Below are positions 1-8,004 of a stretch of DNA of 64,000 bases, one piece after another. The position numbers and the translations under genes were made by a program. The stretch covers positions 36,898 to 100,897 of the IMG/VR virus record IMGVR_UViG_3300022920_000002; one strand, 5' to 3'. The stretch is from a virus. Position 1 is the first letter of the stretch. Each line of letters starts with the position of its first letter. The notes beneath the pieces are model-generated. The model made no database searches and was not told the DNA's origin. It saw only the letters and a list, made by a program, of their open reading frames with translations.

Positions 1-755
1 CACATCTCGTGATACATTTTAACCTCATCAGTATCTGATAGACTATAAGTATCTCTTAGTTTATTTATCGCCTTTTCGTAATAGCCTACTCTATCATCAA
101 AGTTAATGTCTTTTCCTAACTTTAAAATTTGAGGGGGAATTATTGTAAACGTCTTTTGAACATCTGACTTTAATTCTTTAAGAGCTTTAACTAGTTCTGT
201 AGCAATATTTTGTTTTCCAGTTTGATTACCTTCACCATCAGTCTCTACAATACCATGAAATTGTATAACATCTCTGTCATAATAGATAACATTAGGGTTT
301 TTAGAGTAAATTAGTTCCATGTTAACGAAATTTAATCCGTTCGCGAACATTGATTGGTCCTTAAGCGCTGGGAGCGCCGCTGCTAGATCTTTAGCAGCAA
401 AGATATATGTTTCTTCAACCAGCTGTGAGGCATGACCAGTGAACATCGTAATGATGCCTGCTAGATCAAGTGGATTTATCATTTGCCCCTTATTTCTGGC
501 AAACATTGCTTGACCATCTTTTACAGTTGCAAATAGGTTTTGACCATCAGTCTTTTCAGTTGCAGCCTCTTCGAAATCTAGTCCACCCTGTAATGAAGAT
601 TTAACAATAGTCTTGAAATCTGCAAAAGTTAATGAGTGGTCATCGAAGGGGTGCATCATGTGTCCTGCTGCTCCACCTTCAAATACGAAAGAGTCCAAGT
701 TGTTCACTTGGATTTTCTCGTTTAAAAATTCTGTAAAATTAGTGTATATCTTCAT
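1..755 (-). CDS. Partial protein with KxDG nucleotidyltransferase-like motif and capsid-leader-like N-terminus
   Basis: The gene is cut by the window edge; about 251 codons from the ATG at 755 are visible. Residues 68-71 read KTDG inside EKTDGQNLF, followed by ATVKDGQAMFARNKG. This resembles motif I (KxDG) of the covalent nucleotidyltransferases, the RNA/DNA ligases and capping enzymes, where the lysine takes AMP or GMP; the later motifs lie outside or are not recognised. The N-terminus MKIYTNFTEFLNEK resembles the T4 capsid-targeting leader, with LNE as a possible prohead-protease site. It lies downstream of the 477-aa gene with a 20-nt gap. The ligase idea is an inference from one motif; it may be an unrelated structural protein. 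Confidence 0.55.
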   Translation of the reverse strand, partial: MKIYTNFTEFLNEKIQVNNLDSFVFEGGAAGHMMHPFDDHSLTFADFKTIVKSSLQGGLDFEEAATEKTDGQNLFATVKDGQAMFARNKGQMINPLDLAGIITMFTGHASQLVEETYIFAAKDLAAALPALKDQSMFANGLNFVNMELIYSKNPNVIYYDRDVIQFHGIVETDGEGNQTGKQNIATELVKALKELKSDVQKTFTIIPPQILKLGKDINFDDRVGYYEKAINKLRDTYSLSDTDEVKMYHEM

Positions 756-775
756 AAGAAGTTTTTAGATTTATT

Positions 776-2209
776 TTATCCTAATGATGCTGTTAATGCA
801 CCGACAGCAGCTCCGTAATCGTCACCGTGCTTAGACAATAATCCGTCTACAACTTCTTGTGCTTTTTCTTCGTCAAATTTATCACCGAAAGCTTTTCCTA
901 AAACTGAGAAGGCATACTCTTTAAAATCTTCATCAGACTTTACTTCTGCTTCGTTAGTAGCTTCAGTTTCAGTTTCTTCAGTTGTAGCTTCAGTTTCAGT
1001 TTCTTCAGTTGTAGCTTCAGTTTCAGTTTCTTCAGCACCTTCTTCTACAACTTCTTCTTCTTTAATAACTGGAAAGTTCTTACCATTAAATTCAAATTCT
1101 GCAGCATCTTCTTCAATTGCTTTAGCTCTTGCTGCTAAAAATGCATTGCCTTCGTTCATTACTGACTCGTTAGCCCATATTAATTCAAATGCATCTACTA
1201 TTTTTTGTGCTTGTTGAGAATAACCAAATCCATCTAAGAATAAAGCCATACCTTCAACAATACCGATACCAGACCATCCTGCAGCGTTAGCTAATCCAGA
1301 ATAATGATTATCTAATAAACTCATGATTGATTTTTTACCAACTGGAACTTCTAAACCACCTAGGTTATCGATCTTTACTGAAACAGTAGTAATCTTACCA
1401 CCAAGTGCTTTACTTACTGGATCTTTATATGAATGGAAGTTAGCGTCTGTTAAAGATTCTGATAATAAATATCTACAAACTCCTAATAAGAGCTGACCGT
1501 CCATTAATGCAGTGTGATTCGTAAAGAATGATTCTAACCATTTAGATACTTTCTTAGCATCTCTTAAATTACCCTTAGAAGGTTTAAATGATTCATTGAT
1601 TATCATAGATTCAAATGCTGGGACTAAATCGTAACTATCATAAACATCAACCATGTACCATTTCTTATCTGTTTCAGAATATAGGTAGATAAATTCAGCT
1701 CCACCGTTATTAGCAGCGTCTTTTACAAACTTCTCAGTATCTTTCATATCTCCGTCAGTAGTGGTCTTGTCGCCGTAGAATTTAATATCGTCTACATTTG
1801 CTTCTAGACCTGAACCACCCCCTTTCTTCAGTAGAGTGTCTACTGCCTTTCCATCTTTGTAACCCTTTTTAATTGTAGGTAACATGTGGTCTGGGTAACC
1901 ATCATAGTGCATATACACTGTTGAGATTTTTCCGTTCTTTTTGATTTTACCGATTTGTGATCTTGTACCCTCTTCAATGATCGCTATTGATTCTGATATT
2001 TCAGAACTACCTAACTTTTGATAGAATGTATGTCTGTCTTCTTCTTTAAGTTCTTTAATAGAAGTTACTCCGAACTCTCCAAGTAGATTTTTAAACTGAT
2101 CTGCAGCTACATTTCTTGCAGCTGATTGTTCTTCTTCTAATTTAGCGTTAGCTAGCTTTTTAGCACCATGTGCAAAATCTTCAAAAGATTGTAATTTTAA
2201 TGATCCCAT
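776..2209 (-). CDS. Unknown 477-aa phage protein with Thr/Glu repeat linker
   Basis: I do not recognise a characterised family. The N-terminal 60 residues are charged and probably helical. Residues around 95-115 contain a compact motif (YMHYDGYPDHMLPTI). The middle looks like an ordinary alpha/beta domain. A low-complexity linker of three nine-residue repeats (TEATTEETE type) near 390-415 precedes a short C-terminal helical domain rich in Ala and Gly. It is the last complete gene of the block after uvsW, and a GATATATAATA element overlaps the uvsW stop about 33 bp upstream of this ATG, so it may have its own late promoter. A structural or internal virion role is possible but unproven. Confidence 0.7.
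   Translation of the reverse strand: MGSLKLQSFEDFAHGAKKLANAKLEEEQSAARNVAADQFKNLLGEFGVTSIKELKEEDRHTFYQKLGSSEISESIAIIEEGTRSQIGKIKKNGKISTVYMHYDGYPDHMLPTIKKGYKDGKAVDTLLKKGGGSGLEANVDDIKFYGDKTTTDGDMKDTEKFVKDAANNGGAEFIYLYSETDKKWYMVDVYDSYDLVPAFESMIINESFKPSKGNLRDAKKVSKWLESFFTNHTALMDGQLLLGVCRYLLSESLTDANFHSYKDPVSKALGGKITTVSVKIDNLGGLEVPVGKKSIMSLLDNHYSGLANAAGWSGIGIVEGMALFLDGFGYSQQAQKIVDAFELIWANESVMNEGNAFLAARAKAIEEDAAEFEFNGKNFPVIKEEEVVEEGAEETETEATTEETETEATTEETETEATNEAEVKSDEDFKEYAFSVLGKAFGDKFDEEKAQEVVDGLLSKHGDDYGAAVGALTASLG
957..1035 (-). repeat. Three tandem 27-bp coding repeats (Thr/Glu linker)
   Basis: Three near-identical 27-bp units (each containing cttcagtttcagtttcttca) encode the nine-residue TEATTEETE-type linker of the 477-aa protein. 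The unit length is a multiple of three, so copy-number change keeps the frame. This is a low-complexity coding repeat, not a CRISPR or an origin iteron. Confidence 0.85.
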
Positions 2210-2241
2210 GTGAATAATTTTATTTTATTATTTTAGTATTG

Positions 2242-2252
2242 TATTATATATC
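2242..2252 (-). promoter_or_regulatory. Candidate late promoter element GATATATAATA
   Basis: On the minus strand the sequence is an exact GATATATAATA, overlapping the uvsW stop codon and about 33 bp upstream of the 2209 start. The same 11-mer occurs in front of five other minus-strand genes. It resembles a T4-type late -10 box (TATAAATA), but function is inferred from recurrence and position only. Confidence 0.45.
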
Positions 2253-3752
2253 CCCTTCAAATGTCACATTTTTTACTTCAAAAGGAAACTTCTGTTCTCT
2301 GTAGATCTTCTGCCTAGCTTTTGAATGTCTAATTAGATAATTATCCCAATCTGGAGATGACAAATCATCGACAAAATCTATAATGTTTACGTCTGTTTTT
2401 GATTTATGTTTTCTTAATCCTCTACCTATAGATTGTCTAATAATCACTTCTGATTTAAACGATTCAGTAAAGAATATGTTATGTATTTTATTAATTGATA
2501 TACCAGTAGAAAATGTACCATAGGATGCTACGATTACAACTTCAGCCCCTGTTTCCATTTTCTTTTTATACTCTTCTCGAATATCTTTATCTGTATTACC
2601 ATCTACATAGTAAACGTTTTTATCAGAATCTTGGCGAAGCTTTTCATATATTCTTTTACCGTGTTCAATACGATGGAATAATACAAGACTATTACCGCGT
2701 ACTCTGGAAATAATGTTTGTAATGAAAGCGAGCCTACCTGTTGACTGTATAACATAATTGCTTTCAAATTTATAGACGTCTTTGCTTTCATACCTGTTTT
2801 GTGACATCTCCCTAAATGCGTTTTTTGTTGAGTCGGGAGCGTAATCCATTTTTATTACTTTTACTTTACAGCCGGCAATATGCCCCTCACCCTGTAAAAA
2901 GCTTGCACTAACTTCTGTAATTACAGGACCTGTATATGCCATTAAAGTCAATCTATCTAAAGTACCTTCTTTTGGAATTGTACCTGACATACCGAATCTA
3001 TAATTAGCAGCTGTACATTTTTGTAAAATAGTTTTGATCGATTGTGATTTAGCTTTATGTGTCTCGTCAATAAGTACTGCATCAAATTGATTAAAGTATT
3101 CTTTATCTTTTTTAACCAGCGATTGGTATGTACCAATTACCACGTTTCTTCCTGGTCTAATTTTTTGACCAGAATAAATTTGCTGTACTTTAATACTAGC
3201 TTGGTTTCTCCAGTTATAGTCTTGGAAATCTTCAGATCCTTGTACGACAAGTGAGACATTAGGTACAATCATTAGAACTCTACCTGCTTTTTGCTTTTCT
3301 AGTAGATATGAAATTACCATAAACGAAATAAGTGTTTTACCGGCAGAGGTAGCTAACTCACTTAAGCAATTTCTAAATTTAAGTATATTGTAAGCTGCTT
3401 CGATTTGATAATCCCTAGGTTGCATCTCTGATCCATCAAAGAAGTCCATTGCCCATTCCTCAAAGTCTGCTGCTTTTATATTAGTATCAAAAAGTCTTGT
3501 GATGCCATTTAGTTTAAGCTCGTATTTATACTGCTTACACATGTTCATCACCTCTCTCCATAGTCCAGATGGAATCCATTTATCATCTTTGATATATGAA
3601 ATATAACCATCCCATAAACCTTTTTTTACTAAAGGGTGAAATCGCCAAGAATCAATACGCCTGTTTAATGTAATATTGAGTTGTTCAATTTCCATTTCAG
3701 TCGCAGAGTCTACTCGCAGGAACTGCTTATTATCTGTTAACGTTAAGTCCAT
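2244..3752 (-). CDS. uvsW: UvsW-like DNA/RNA helicase
   Basis: This superfamily 2 helicase should unwind branched recombination intermediates, reverse stalled forks and clear R-loops, as T4 UvsW does. Length is 502 aa against 503 in T4. Residues 134-140 ATSAGKT form Walker A, 229-232 DETH form the DExH box, and SGTIPK matches motif III. The C-terminal IIRQSIGRGLRKHKSKT with an Arg-rich motif VI and FVDD lies very close to the T4 pattern. A UvsW-type N-terminal domain (about 1-100) precedes the motor. The gene follows uvsY by 6 nt, the same functional pairing as in T4, so the two are probably co-transcribed. Confidence 0.95.
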   Translation of the reverse strand: MDLTLTDNKQFLRVDSATEMEIEQLNITLNRRIDSWRFHPLVKKGLWDGYISYIKDDKWIPSGLWREVMNMCKQYKYELKLNGITRLFDTNIKAADFEEWAMDFFDGSEMQPRDYQIEAAYNILKFRNCLSELATSAGKTLISFMVISYLLEKQKAGRVLMIVPNVSLVVQGSEDFQDYNWRNQASIKVQQIYSGQKIRPGRNVVIGTYQSLVKKDKEYFNQFDAVLIDETHKAKSQSIKTILQKCTAANYRFGMSGTIPKEGTLDRLTLMAYTGPVITEVSASFLQGEGHIAGCKVKVIKMDYAPDSTKNAFREMSQNRYESKDVYKFESNYVIQSTGRLAFITNIISRVRGNSLVLFHRIEHGKRIYEKLRQDSDKNVYYVDGNTDKDIREEYKKKMETGAEVVIVASYGTFSTGISINKIHNIFFTESFKSEVIIRQSIGRGLRKHKSKTDVNIIDFVDDLSSPDWDNYLIRHSKARQKIYREQKFPFEVKNVTFEGDI

Positions 3753-3758
3753 TAATTA

Positions 3759-4181
3759 TTATAGATCTTTTAGAGCCAATCTATTTCTAATAGCAAAGCC
3801 CATATTATCTAGTGTTTTTACAGAATCTCTTAGCCAATCCATTTGATTTTCTAAATGTGATAAAATCATATTATCATCTGCCAAGTCATTCTCTAAGAAT
3901 TTCTCTTTCTGCTTTTCACCTAGTTTATAGTCATAATTATAGTATCTAATATATGCCTCTCTATATCTTGCAGCAATAGTTTTCTTTTGTTGTTTAATTT
4001 TGACATTTATATATGCCATTTGATCTACGAGGGTTTGTCTAGAAGATAACACATCAGCAATAGTAATCTCCATTGTATTAATGTTACGAAGACTTTGTGC
4101 AAGGTTTCTAATCGTGACTGACCATTCGTTTCTCTGTGCACTTAATTTTTGATCTAGTGCTAATATCTTTTCGTTACTCAT
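3759..4181 (-). CDS. uvsY: UvsY-like recombination mediator
   Basis: UvsY loads the UvsX recombinase onto gp32-coated single-stranded DNA. I choose the ATG at 4181 (MSNEKILALD), which gives 140 aa, close to the 137 aa of T4 UvsY; the frame stays open further upstream, but that stretch overlaps the preceding 69-aa gene. The protein is helical and charged. Its end, LDNMGFAIRNRLALKDL, matches the T4 UvsY terminus pattern (a Gly-Phe-Ala-Ile-Lys/Arg motif near the C-terminus). Direct adjacency to uvsW supports the call. No UvsX gene is in the window. Confidence 0.8.
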   Translation of the reverse strand: MSNEKILALDQKLSAQRNEWSVTIRNLAQSLRNINTMEITIADVLSSRQTLVDQMAYINVKIKQQKKTIAARYREAYIRYYNYDYKLGEKQKEKFLENDLADDNMILSHLENQMDWLRDSVKTLDNMGFAIRNRLALKDL

Positions 4182-4191
4182 ATATGTTATA

Positions 4192-4401
4192 TTAAAATAG
4201 TGACGGTTTGTTCCTATCTGGTTTAATAAACTTTGCAGCCTTTTGGCGCTTCTTAAGTTTAGGTTTGCTAAATTCCATGTTTGGATTTTCAGCTTTAAAC
4301 TCAGGCATCTCAAAGTCAATAAGCATCCTCATTTTCTTAAACCGATCGCTATCGTTAAAAAAGTCCTCTATCGTTTCTTCCATTTCTTCTATACGTACCA
4401 T
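4192..4401 (-). CDS. Small unknown protein between primase and UvsY
   Basis: A 69-aa protein with an acidic N-terminal half (MVRIEEMEETIEDFFND) and a very basic C-terminal tail (KPKLKKRQKAAKFIKPDRNK). Its start overlaps the end of the primase gene by 13 nt and its stop lies 10 nt before the UvsY start, so it sits inside the replication/recombination operon. T4 also has small uvsY-linked ORFs, but I see no specific similarity. The charge split suggests a nucleic-acid or protein-bridging accessory; this is speculative. Confidence 0.7.
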   Translation of the reverse strand: MVRIEEMEETIEDFFNDSDRFKKMRMLIDFEMPEFKAENPNMEFSKPKLKKRQKAAKFIKPDRNKPSLF

Positions 4402-5468
4402 AAGTCTAAATCGCTTGATGTGAAATATTCATCTATTTGTTTCCATGCATTAGATTTATTATCAAAACACACTTTAACCAAATCGTTTAGATCTTTGATA
4501 TTATATGTATCTAGCTTAAAATCTGTTAGAAATTTAGACCACATAAATACTGGTCTTCCTTTCTTTAATTTCTCTGCCATCTTCTTTTTACCTGTTGCAT
4601 CATTATCAAACATATATCTGACTGTTGCCATTTCGTCAAATTCTTCTGTAGATCTACCTGCAGTTGCAAGGGCAATAGAGTTATGCATAAACTTCGCATC
4701 AATTGGTCCTTCAAACAGAGTTACTGGCTGTTGGAAATTAACCTGCATAATTCCAAAAAGTGTTGAAGCCTTTGCAATCTTAGTTAATGCAATTGGTTCT
4801 ATTTCTAAAGGTTTCTTCCACTCTTCATATATTTTTGGTAGGTCATAAGTAAGATACCTAGACCCATAGCCTTTCATTCTTCTGGATTGCGCGCCGATAA
4901 TTTTACCTTCTAGTCCCTTGTTTAAAATCCAAAGGCGATTACCTTTTGGGGAAAAAAGAAACTCATTAGCTTTGTTATGTAATAGCCTCTCTTTTAATTG
5001 AAACCAAATCCAGTCTCCAGGCTCTATTTCTTTAGCGCCAAATACTTGTTTAAACTCATCTACTGTCAATGCCAATTCTTGGACGCTTGCAAGTGACGCA
5101 TTTTGTAATACCTGTTCTTGACTTACCTGCTGCTTATTCTCTTTAATATAGTCTATAATAGTAAAGGAGTCTCCAGTGTTAGGCATTCTTACCTCATGGT
5201 CTTTTAATATACCATAAAGATTAGTGTGGTGTGAGCAGTTATAGCAATGATACTGTAAAGTGTCCCAATACATATTGCCACGCTTCTTAGTGTCGTCATC
5301 GCTTGAATCACCACAATAAGGACATGCCAGGGTTATTCGCCCTGGCATGTCTTTAAGCAATTGCTTGTTAGGAGTAGAATGATGTTCTACACAAACTTGT
5401 TTGAGTGCTTTTTTTATTCTACCTTTAAGCTCTTCAGTAAGTTTTATATTAGATGTTGAGTTCATCAA
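4389..5468 (-). CDS. 61: DNA primase, gp61-like
   Basis: Primase makes the RNA primers for lagging-strand synthesis together with the gp41 helicase. The 359-aa length is close to T4 gp61 (342 aa). A zinc finger is visible: C49-x2-C52 (ACPYCGDSSDD) and C75-x2-C78 (YHCYNC). Downstream, VTLFEGPIDAKF and YMFDNDATGKKK are TOPRIM-type motifs with the acidic metal-binding residues. The gene starts inside the end of gp32 (20-nt overlap), which implies translational coupling between SSB and primase. The gp41 helicase is not in the window. Confidence 0.9.
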   Translation of the reverse strand: MMNSTSNIKLTEELKGRIKKALKQVCVEHHSTPNKQLLKDMPGRITLACPYCGDSSDDDTKKRGNMYWDTLQYHCYNCSHHTNLYGILKDHEVRMPNTGDSFTIIDYIKENKQQVSQEQVLQNASLASVQELALTVDEFKQVFGAKEIEPGDWIWFQLKERLLHNKANEFLFSPKGNRLWILNKGLEGKIIGAQSRRMKGYGSRYLTYDLPKIYEEWKKPLEIEPIALTKIAKASTLFGIMQVNFQQPVTLFEGPIDAKFMHNSIALATAGRSTEEFDEMATVRYMFDNDATGKKKMAEKLKKGRPVFMWSKFLTDFKLDTYNIKDLNDLVKVCFDNKSNAWKQIDEYFTSSDLDLWYV

Positions 5469-6369
5469 GGAAAGAATCTAAATCATCATCTGTAGTTACC
5501 TTATTCTCTGTTGTTGAAGCTTCAGCTTTCGTTGGAGCTGCACTACCTGCTGTTGCAGTTACTGCTGCCTTTGGTGCTGGAGCTGCTTTTGGTGTGCCAG
5601 TTACTGCTGCAATGTCGTCACCTGGATTAAGATACATTCTTAACACATTGTTTACGAAAGCTCTTGTGTCTTCGTCCCACGCTTTGTAGTCATATTGTGC
5701 TAATGATGGTGCATTTTCTAATTCCTCTTTGATAGAAGCCATAGTCTCTTTGTTTCTTTCTGCTGGAGCTTCGCCCATTAAGATAGCAGATTTATTAGAA
5801 GAGAATTTAGATTTATCGTAGTTGTTATATTCACCTTGTCTTGTAATTACAAGCTCGAAGTTCTTACCTTCGAATAGGTCGAATACTTGTGTTGGCTCGC
5901 CAAAGTCTGGCTTCAACTCAGAATCAATCTTTTCTTTAATCTTATATCCAAACTTAAATACTTTGTAAGTACCTTCCATTTCTGGATTTTGTGGATCTTT
6001 AATAATCTTGATTAAAGAATAATACTGTTGACGTCTCTTCAATTTCTCAGAAGATTTTCTGTCTACAGCAGAATCTGATTTTCTCAACTTCCAGAATACA
6101 TCTGCAATAGGGCAGTGTTCTCCAATAGTTTGAGGTGAGTCTACTAGTTTACCATCTCCAGAAGAGTTAGTTAACCAGTGTACGTATTTTTGAACCAAAG
6201 ATTTTCTTGGGTTCTCTGGATTAGGTACAAAACGAATTAATGCTTTGTAAGTTCCGTCCTTGCCGTCGTCGGCAGTTGGTTTGTAAACTTCGTTTGTTGA
6301 AGTTCTTTCAGGCTGGTGTGTTTCCACATCTTCCACGCCTAAATTAAAAATGTCGAATGAGTCGCTCAT
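5449..6369 (-). CDS. 32: Single-stranded DNA-binding protein, gp32-like
   Basis: Binds and protects ssDNA at forks and recombination sites. Length 306 aa against 301 in T4. Conserved core segments include KYVHWLT, CPIADVFWKLRK, KLKRRQQYYSLIKI, FKFGYKIKEKI and FDLFEGKNFELVITRQG. An Ala/Pro/Thr linker (about 255-290) leads to the acidic tail DDDLDSFLDELNI, the typical protein-recruiting C-terminus. Only one Cys (in EHCPIAD) is seen, so the His-Cys3 zinc site of T4 gp32 is not intact. It heads the gp32-gp61-uvsY-uvsW operon. Confidence 0.93.
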   Translation of the reverse strand: MSDSFDIFNLGVEDVETHQPERTSTNEVYKPTADDGKDGTYKALIRFVPNPENPRKSLVQKYVHWLTNSSGDGKLVDSPQTIGEHCPIADVFWKLRKSDSAVDRKSSEKLKRRQQYYSLIKIIKDPQNPEMEGTYKVFKFGYKIKEKIDSELKPDFGEPTQVFDLFEGKNFELVITRQGEYNNYDKSKFSSNKSAILMGEAPAERNKETMASIKEELENAPSLAQYDYKAWDEDTRAFVNNVLRMYLNPGDDIAAVTGTPKAAPAPKAAVTATAGSAAPTKAEASTTENKVTTDDDLDSFLDELNI

Positions 6370-6455
6370 AATTTTCTTTTAGTTGTTTAATTGTTTAATA
6401 ATGAAATACTTTAATTGTCTTTCAGTTCCTTATAGTTGTACAATATACAATAGTT

Positions 6456-6626
6456 TCAATTAAATGTTAAGATTGCTCCAGATGGCTCCTTCCATTCCCC
6501 GTCCTTTAGCTTAATCAGCCCTGATTTGTGTAGTAACTCTGATGCTTCCTTTTCAGTAAGCTGGTTCGCTGCCACCATTTTTTGTAGGATCGTATTGAGG
6601 CGAAGGTAATCTATAGTAATCAACAT
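6456..6626 (-). CDS. Small unknown protein
   Basis: The open frame extends to an ATG at 6674 (72 aa), but I prefer the internal ATG at 6626 (MLITIDYLRL, 56 aa): an exact GATATATAATA element covers 6654-6664, inside the longer reading, and would place the transcript start just before 6626. The protein is helical with a small charged C-terminal part ending in SGAILTFN. It lies upstream of gp32 with an 86-nt AT-rich gap. No family recognised. Confidence 0.5.
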   Translation of the reverse strand: MLITIDYLRLNTILQKMVAANQLTEKEASELLHKSGLIKLKDGEWKEPSGAILTFN

Positions 6627-6653
6627 ATCAATTAATACTTTGTTTATTATACT

Positions 6654-6664
6654 TATTATATATC
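6654..6664 (-). promoter_or_regulatory. Candidate late promoter element GATATATAATA
   Basis: Exact minus-strand copy of the 11-mer, 27 bp upstream of the 6626 ATG; it would drive the small gene and then gp32 and the recombination block. Function inferred from recurrence. Confidence 0.45.
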
Positions 6665-6708
6665 TGAATTTCATTTTGTTTCTAGATTATATGTTAATAA
6701 CTTTGTTT

Positions 6709-6774
6709 CAAAATAGTTGCCGAAATATTTTTTTATGTCAGATATTTTTCGTATATTAGTACTGTAATTAAAAA
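6709..6774 (+). promoter_or_regulatory. Conserved early-type promoter box, copy A
   Basis: One of four copies of a 65-bp element: CAAAATA-n-TTGCC, then seven T, ATGTCA, a short T-rich spacer, TTCGTATATTAGTACTG and TAATTAAAA. TATATTAG fits the Bacteroidetes -7 consensus TAnnTTTG at all but one fixed position. It ends 9 bp before the ATG of the plus-strand gene at 6784. Confidence 0.75.
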
Positions 6775-6783
6775 CTAATAAAC

Positions 6784-7116
6784 ATGAGTAATCCACACTA
6801 CGAACACCAATTAAAATTAGACGCTATGAAGAAACATACTAAATTATCGTCGAGAAACAAAACCCTTCTTTTGATGGGGGCTAAGGCTACTGGAAGCTTT
6901 CTAGAAGGTTATTATTATATAGAGGAAAGTTTATACATCGATGAGGCTAACTCGCTCCATTCGTTCTGTACATGGATTGATGACATCATCGGTGGCGCAG
7001 GTCCAGTTAATATTGATATGTTATGGCTAGGGTTTAAATACCCTGAAGTAGACAGATACTCTAGAGCATGTGTAGATATTAAGAAACAAATGGATGAAAT
7101 TAAAGCTTACTGTTAA
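6784..7116 (+). CDS. Unknown 110-aa protein, isolated plus-strand gene
   Basis: One of only two genes on the plus strand. It is supported by the conserved promoter box just upstream and by ordinary protein composition. The sequence is soluble and mixed alpha/beta, with an N-terminal basic helix (KHTKLSSRNKTLLLMG), an acidic centre (YYYIEESLYIDEAN) and a C-terminal helix. No motif recognised. An early host-takeover role would fit its own promoter and monocistronic layout, but nothing in the sequence proves it. It converges with the RuvC-like gene. Confidence 0.7.
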   Translation: MSNPHYEHQLKLDAMKKHTKLSSRNKTLLLMGAKATGSFLEGYYYIEESLYIDEANSLHSFCTWIDDIIGGAGPVNIDMLWLGFKYPEVDRYSRACVDIKKQMDEIKAYC

Positions 7117-7302
7117 CCAGAATATGGCTTTTCTTAGTTAATTAAAAAAAGATTGTAGATTTGTTGAACCTTTTTGAAACCTTTTCTGGGAACTAGCATA
7201 TAAGTAATGTCTTTAAGCCAAAGCCAGATAAGGTTCTGGAAGTAAGCTTTAAGTCTGTAAGCAGAGACAAGTATCAGTTAAGGGCTTGAAGCAGAGACTT
7301 GG
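7117..7302. other. Convergent intergenic stretch with small repeats
   Basis: 186 bp between two convergent genes. It contains an AT-rich imperfect palindrome near 7130-7153 (CTTTTCTTA / TTAAAAAAAG) that could serve as a weak terminator, a 10-bp direct repeat AAGCAGAGAC at 7259-7268 and 7289-7298, and a small hairpin CCAGA-TCTGG near 7224-7239. No ORF, tRNA fold or strong terminator seen. Confidence 0.4.
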
Positions 7303-8004
7303 TTAGTTTGGCAAATTTTCCCCAAGTTGTGTGTACAGATAATGATTAAGAAACCAAGCGTCGACTAGATCATCAAAAGGCTTCGGCACTTTTTTAACCT
7401 CATCACCTATATCATTTACACAATACTTAAATAAAGAAGTCTTAGCTAACTCTGGACTCTCTACTATATTATTTAAGAAAGCAACCCAAAGAGCTAACTT
7501 ATTCATATTCCCTTTACCAGCATGTTTCTTAATTGTAGTAGGTGCAACGGTCAGTAAATTTTTGACCTCGAGTCTATTAATCATTTGTTCTTTAAGGATT
7601 GCAGCTCCTGCTGCCATGTCAATCATATTATTAGTTCCCATCTTAGAACCGTATGACGTACCTTCGAATGCTATATGATAATCTTCTTCTGTGTTTGTTA
7701 TGCCTAATATTAGATTAATTATATCGTCCGCAGTTTGGATATATCTTTTAATCTTTGCAAATTCGTTTTTAGAGTAATCACCTACTGAAGATTTCCAGTC
7801 AGGTTGGTGTACAAGAGTTACATCCGAGAACGTACTTATTTCTTCTTGTCTTTTTTGTTCAGCTTTTGTTCCTGAACCAGCTTTAATATAGGAGATAAAG
7901 TGATATTCATTCGTATCAGACTGCCAGACACAGATACCAGGGGAATTAAGCGAGAAGTCAACTGTAACTAAATTCAAATTAGATTCTTTTACCCATCGCA
8001 GCAC
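7303..8004 (-). CDS. RuvC-like Holliday-junction resolvase candidate
   Basis: An RNase H-fold nuclease expected to cut four-way junctions before packaging. Residue D16 lies in the first strand (VTVDFSLNSPGICV), E114 in HIAFEGTSYGS, and D211/D212 with D215 in FDDLVDAWFL; this D...E...DxxD arrangement is that of RuvC. The stretch APTTIKKHAGKGNMNK matches the basic helix before the last motif in RuvC-type resolvases. T4 itself uses the unrelated endonuclease VII (gp49), so this would be a functional replacement. The start overlaps the upstream 125-aa gene by 26 nt; no other Met is available. The family-level assignment is inferred from motifs. Confidence 0.7.
   Translation of the reverse strand: MLRWVKESNLNLVTVDFSLNSPGICVWQSDTNEYHFISYIKAGSGTKAEQKRQEEISTFSDVTLVHQPDWKSSVGDYSKNEFAKIKRYIQTADDIINLILGITNTEEDYHIAFEGTSYGSKMGTNNMIDMAAGAAILKEQMINRLEVKNLLTVAPTTIKKHAGKGNMNKLALWVAFLNNIVESPELAKTSLFKYCVNDIGDEVKKVPKPFDDLVDAWFLNHYLYTQLGENLPN

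Noticed and set aside
957-1035. Tandem repeats as a possible CRISPR or iteron
   Set aside because: The units have no spacers, are multiples of three and lie in frame inside a coding gene; the same applies to 53168-53239.
3057-3254. Short plus-strand open frames opposite uvsW and other large genes
   Set aside because: They are antisense shadows of strongly supported minus-strand genes, have atypical composition and no promoter or start context.
4182-4319. Longer start for UvsY (MTLRCLSLKLKIQ...)
   Set aside because: This stretch is a frame shadow of the 69-aa gene; starting at 4181 gives the expected length and T4-like N-terminus.
7117-7302. tRNA or small RNA gene in the convergent gap
   Set aside because: No cloverleaf, T-arm consensus or anticodon stem could be built by eye; small hairpins only.
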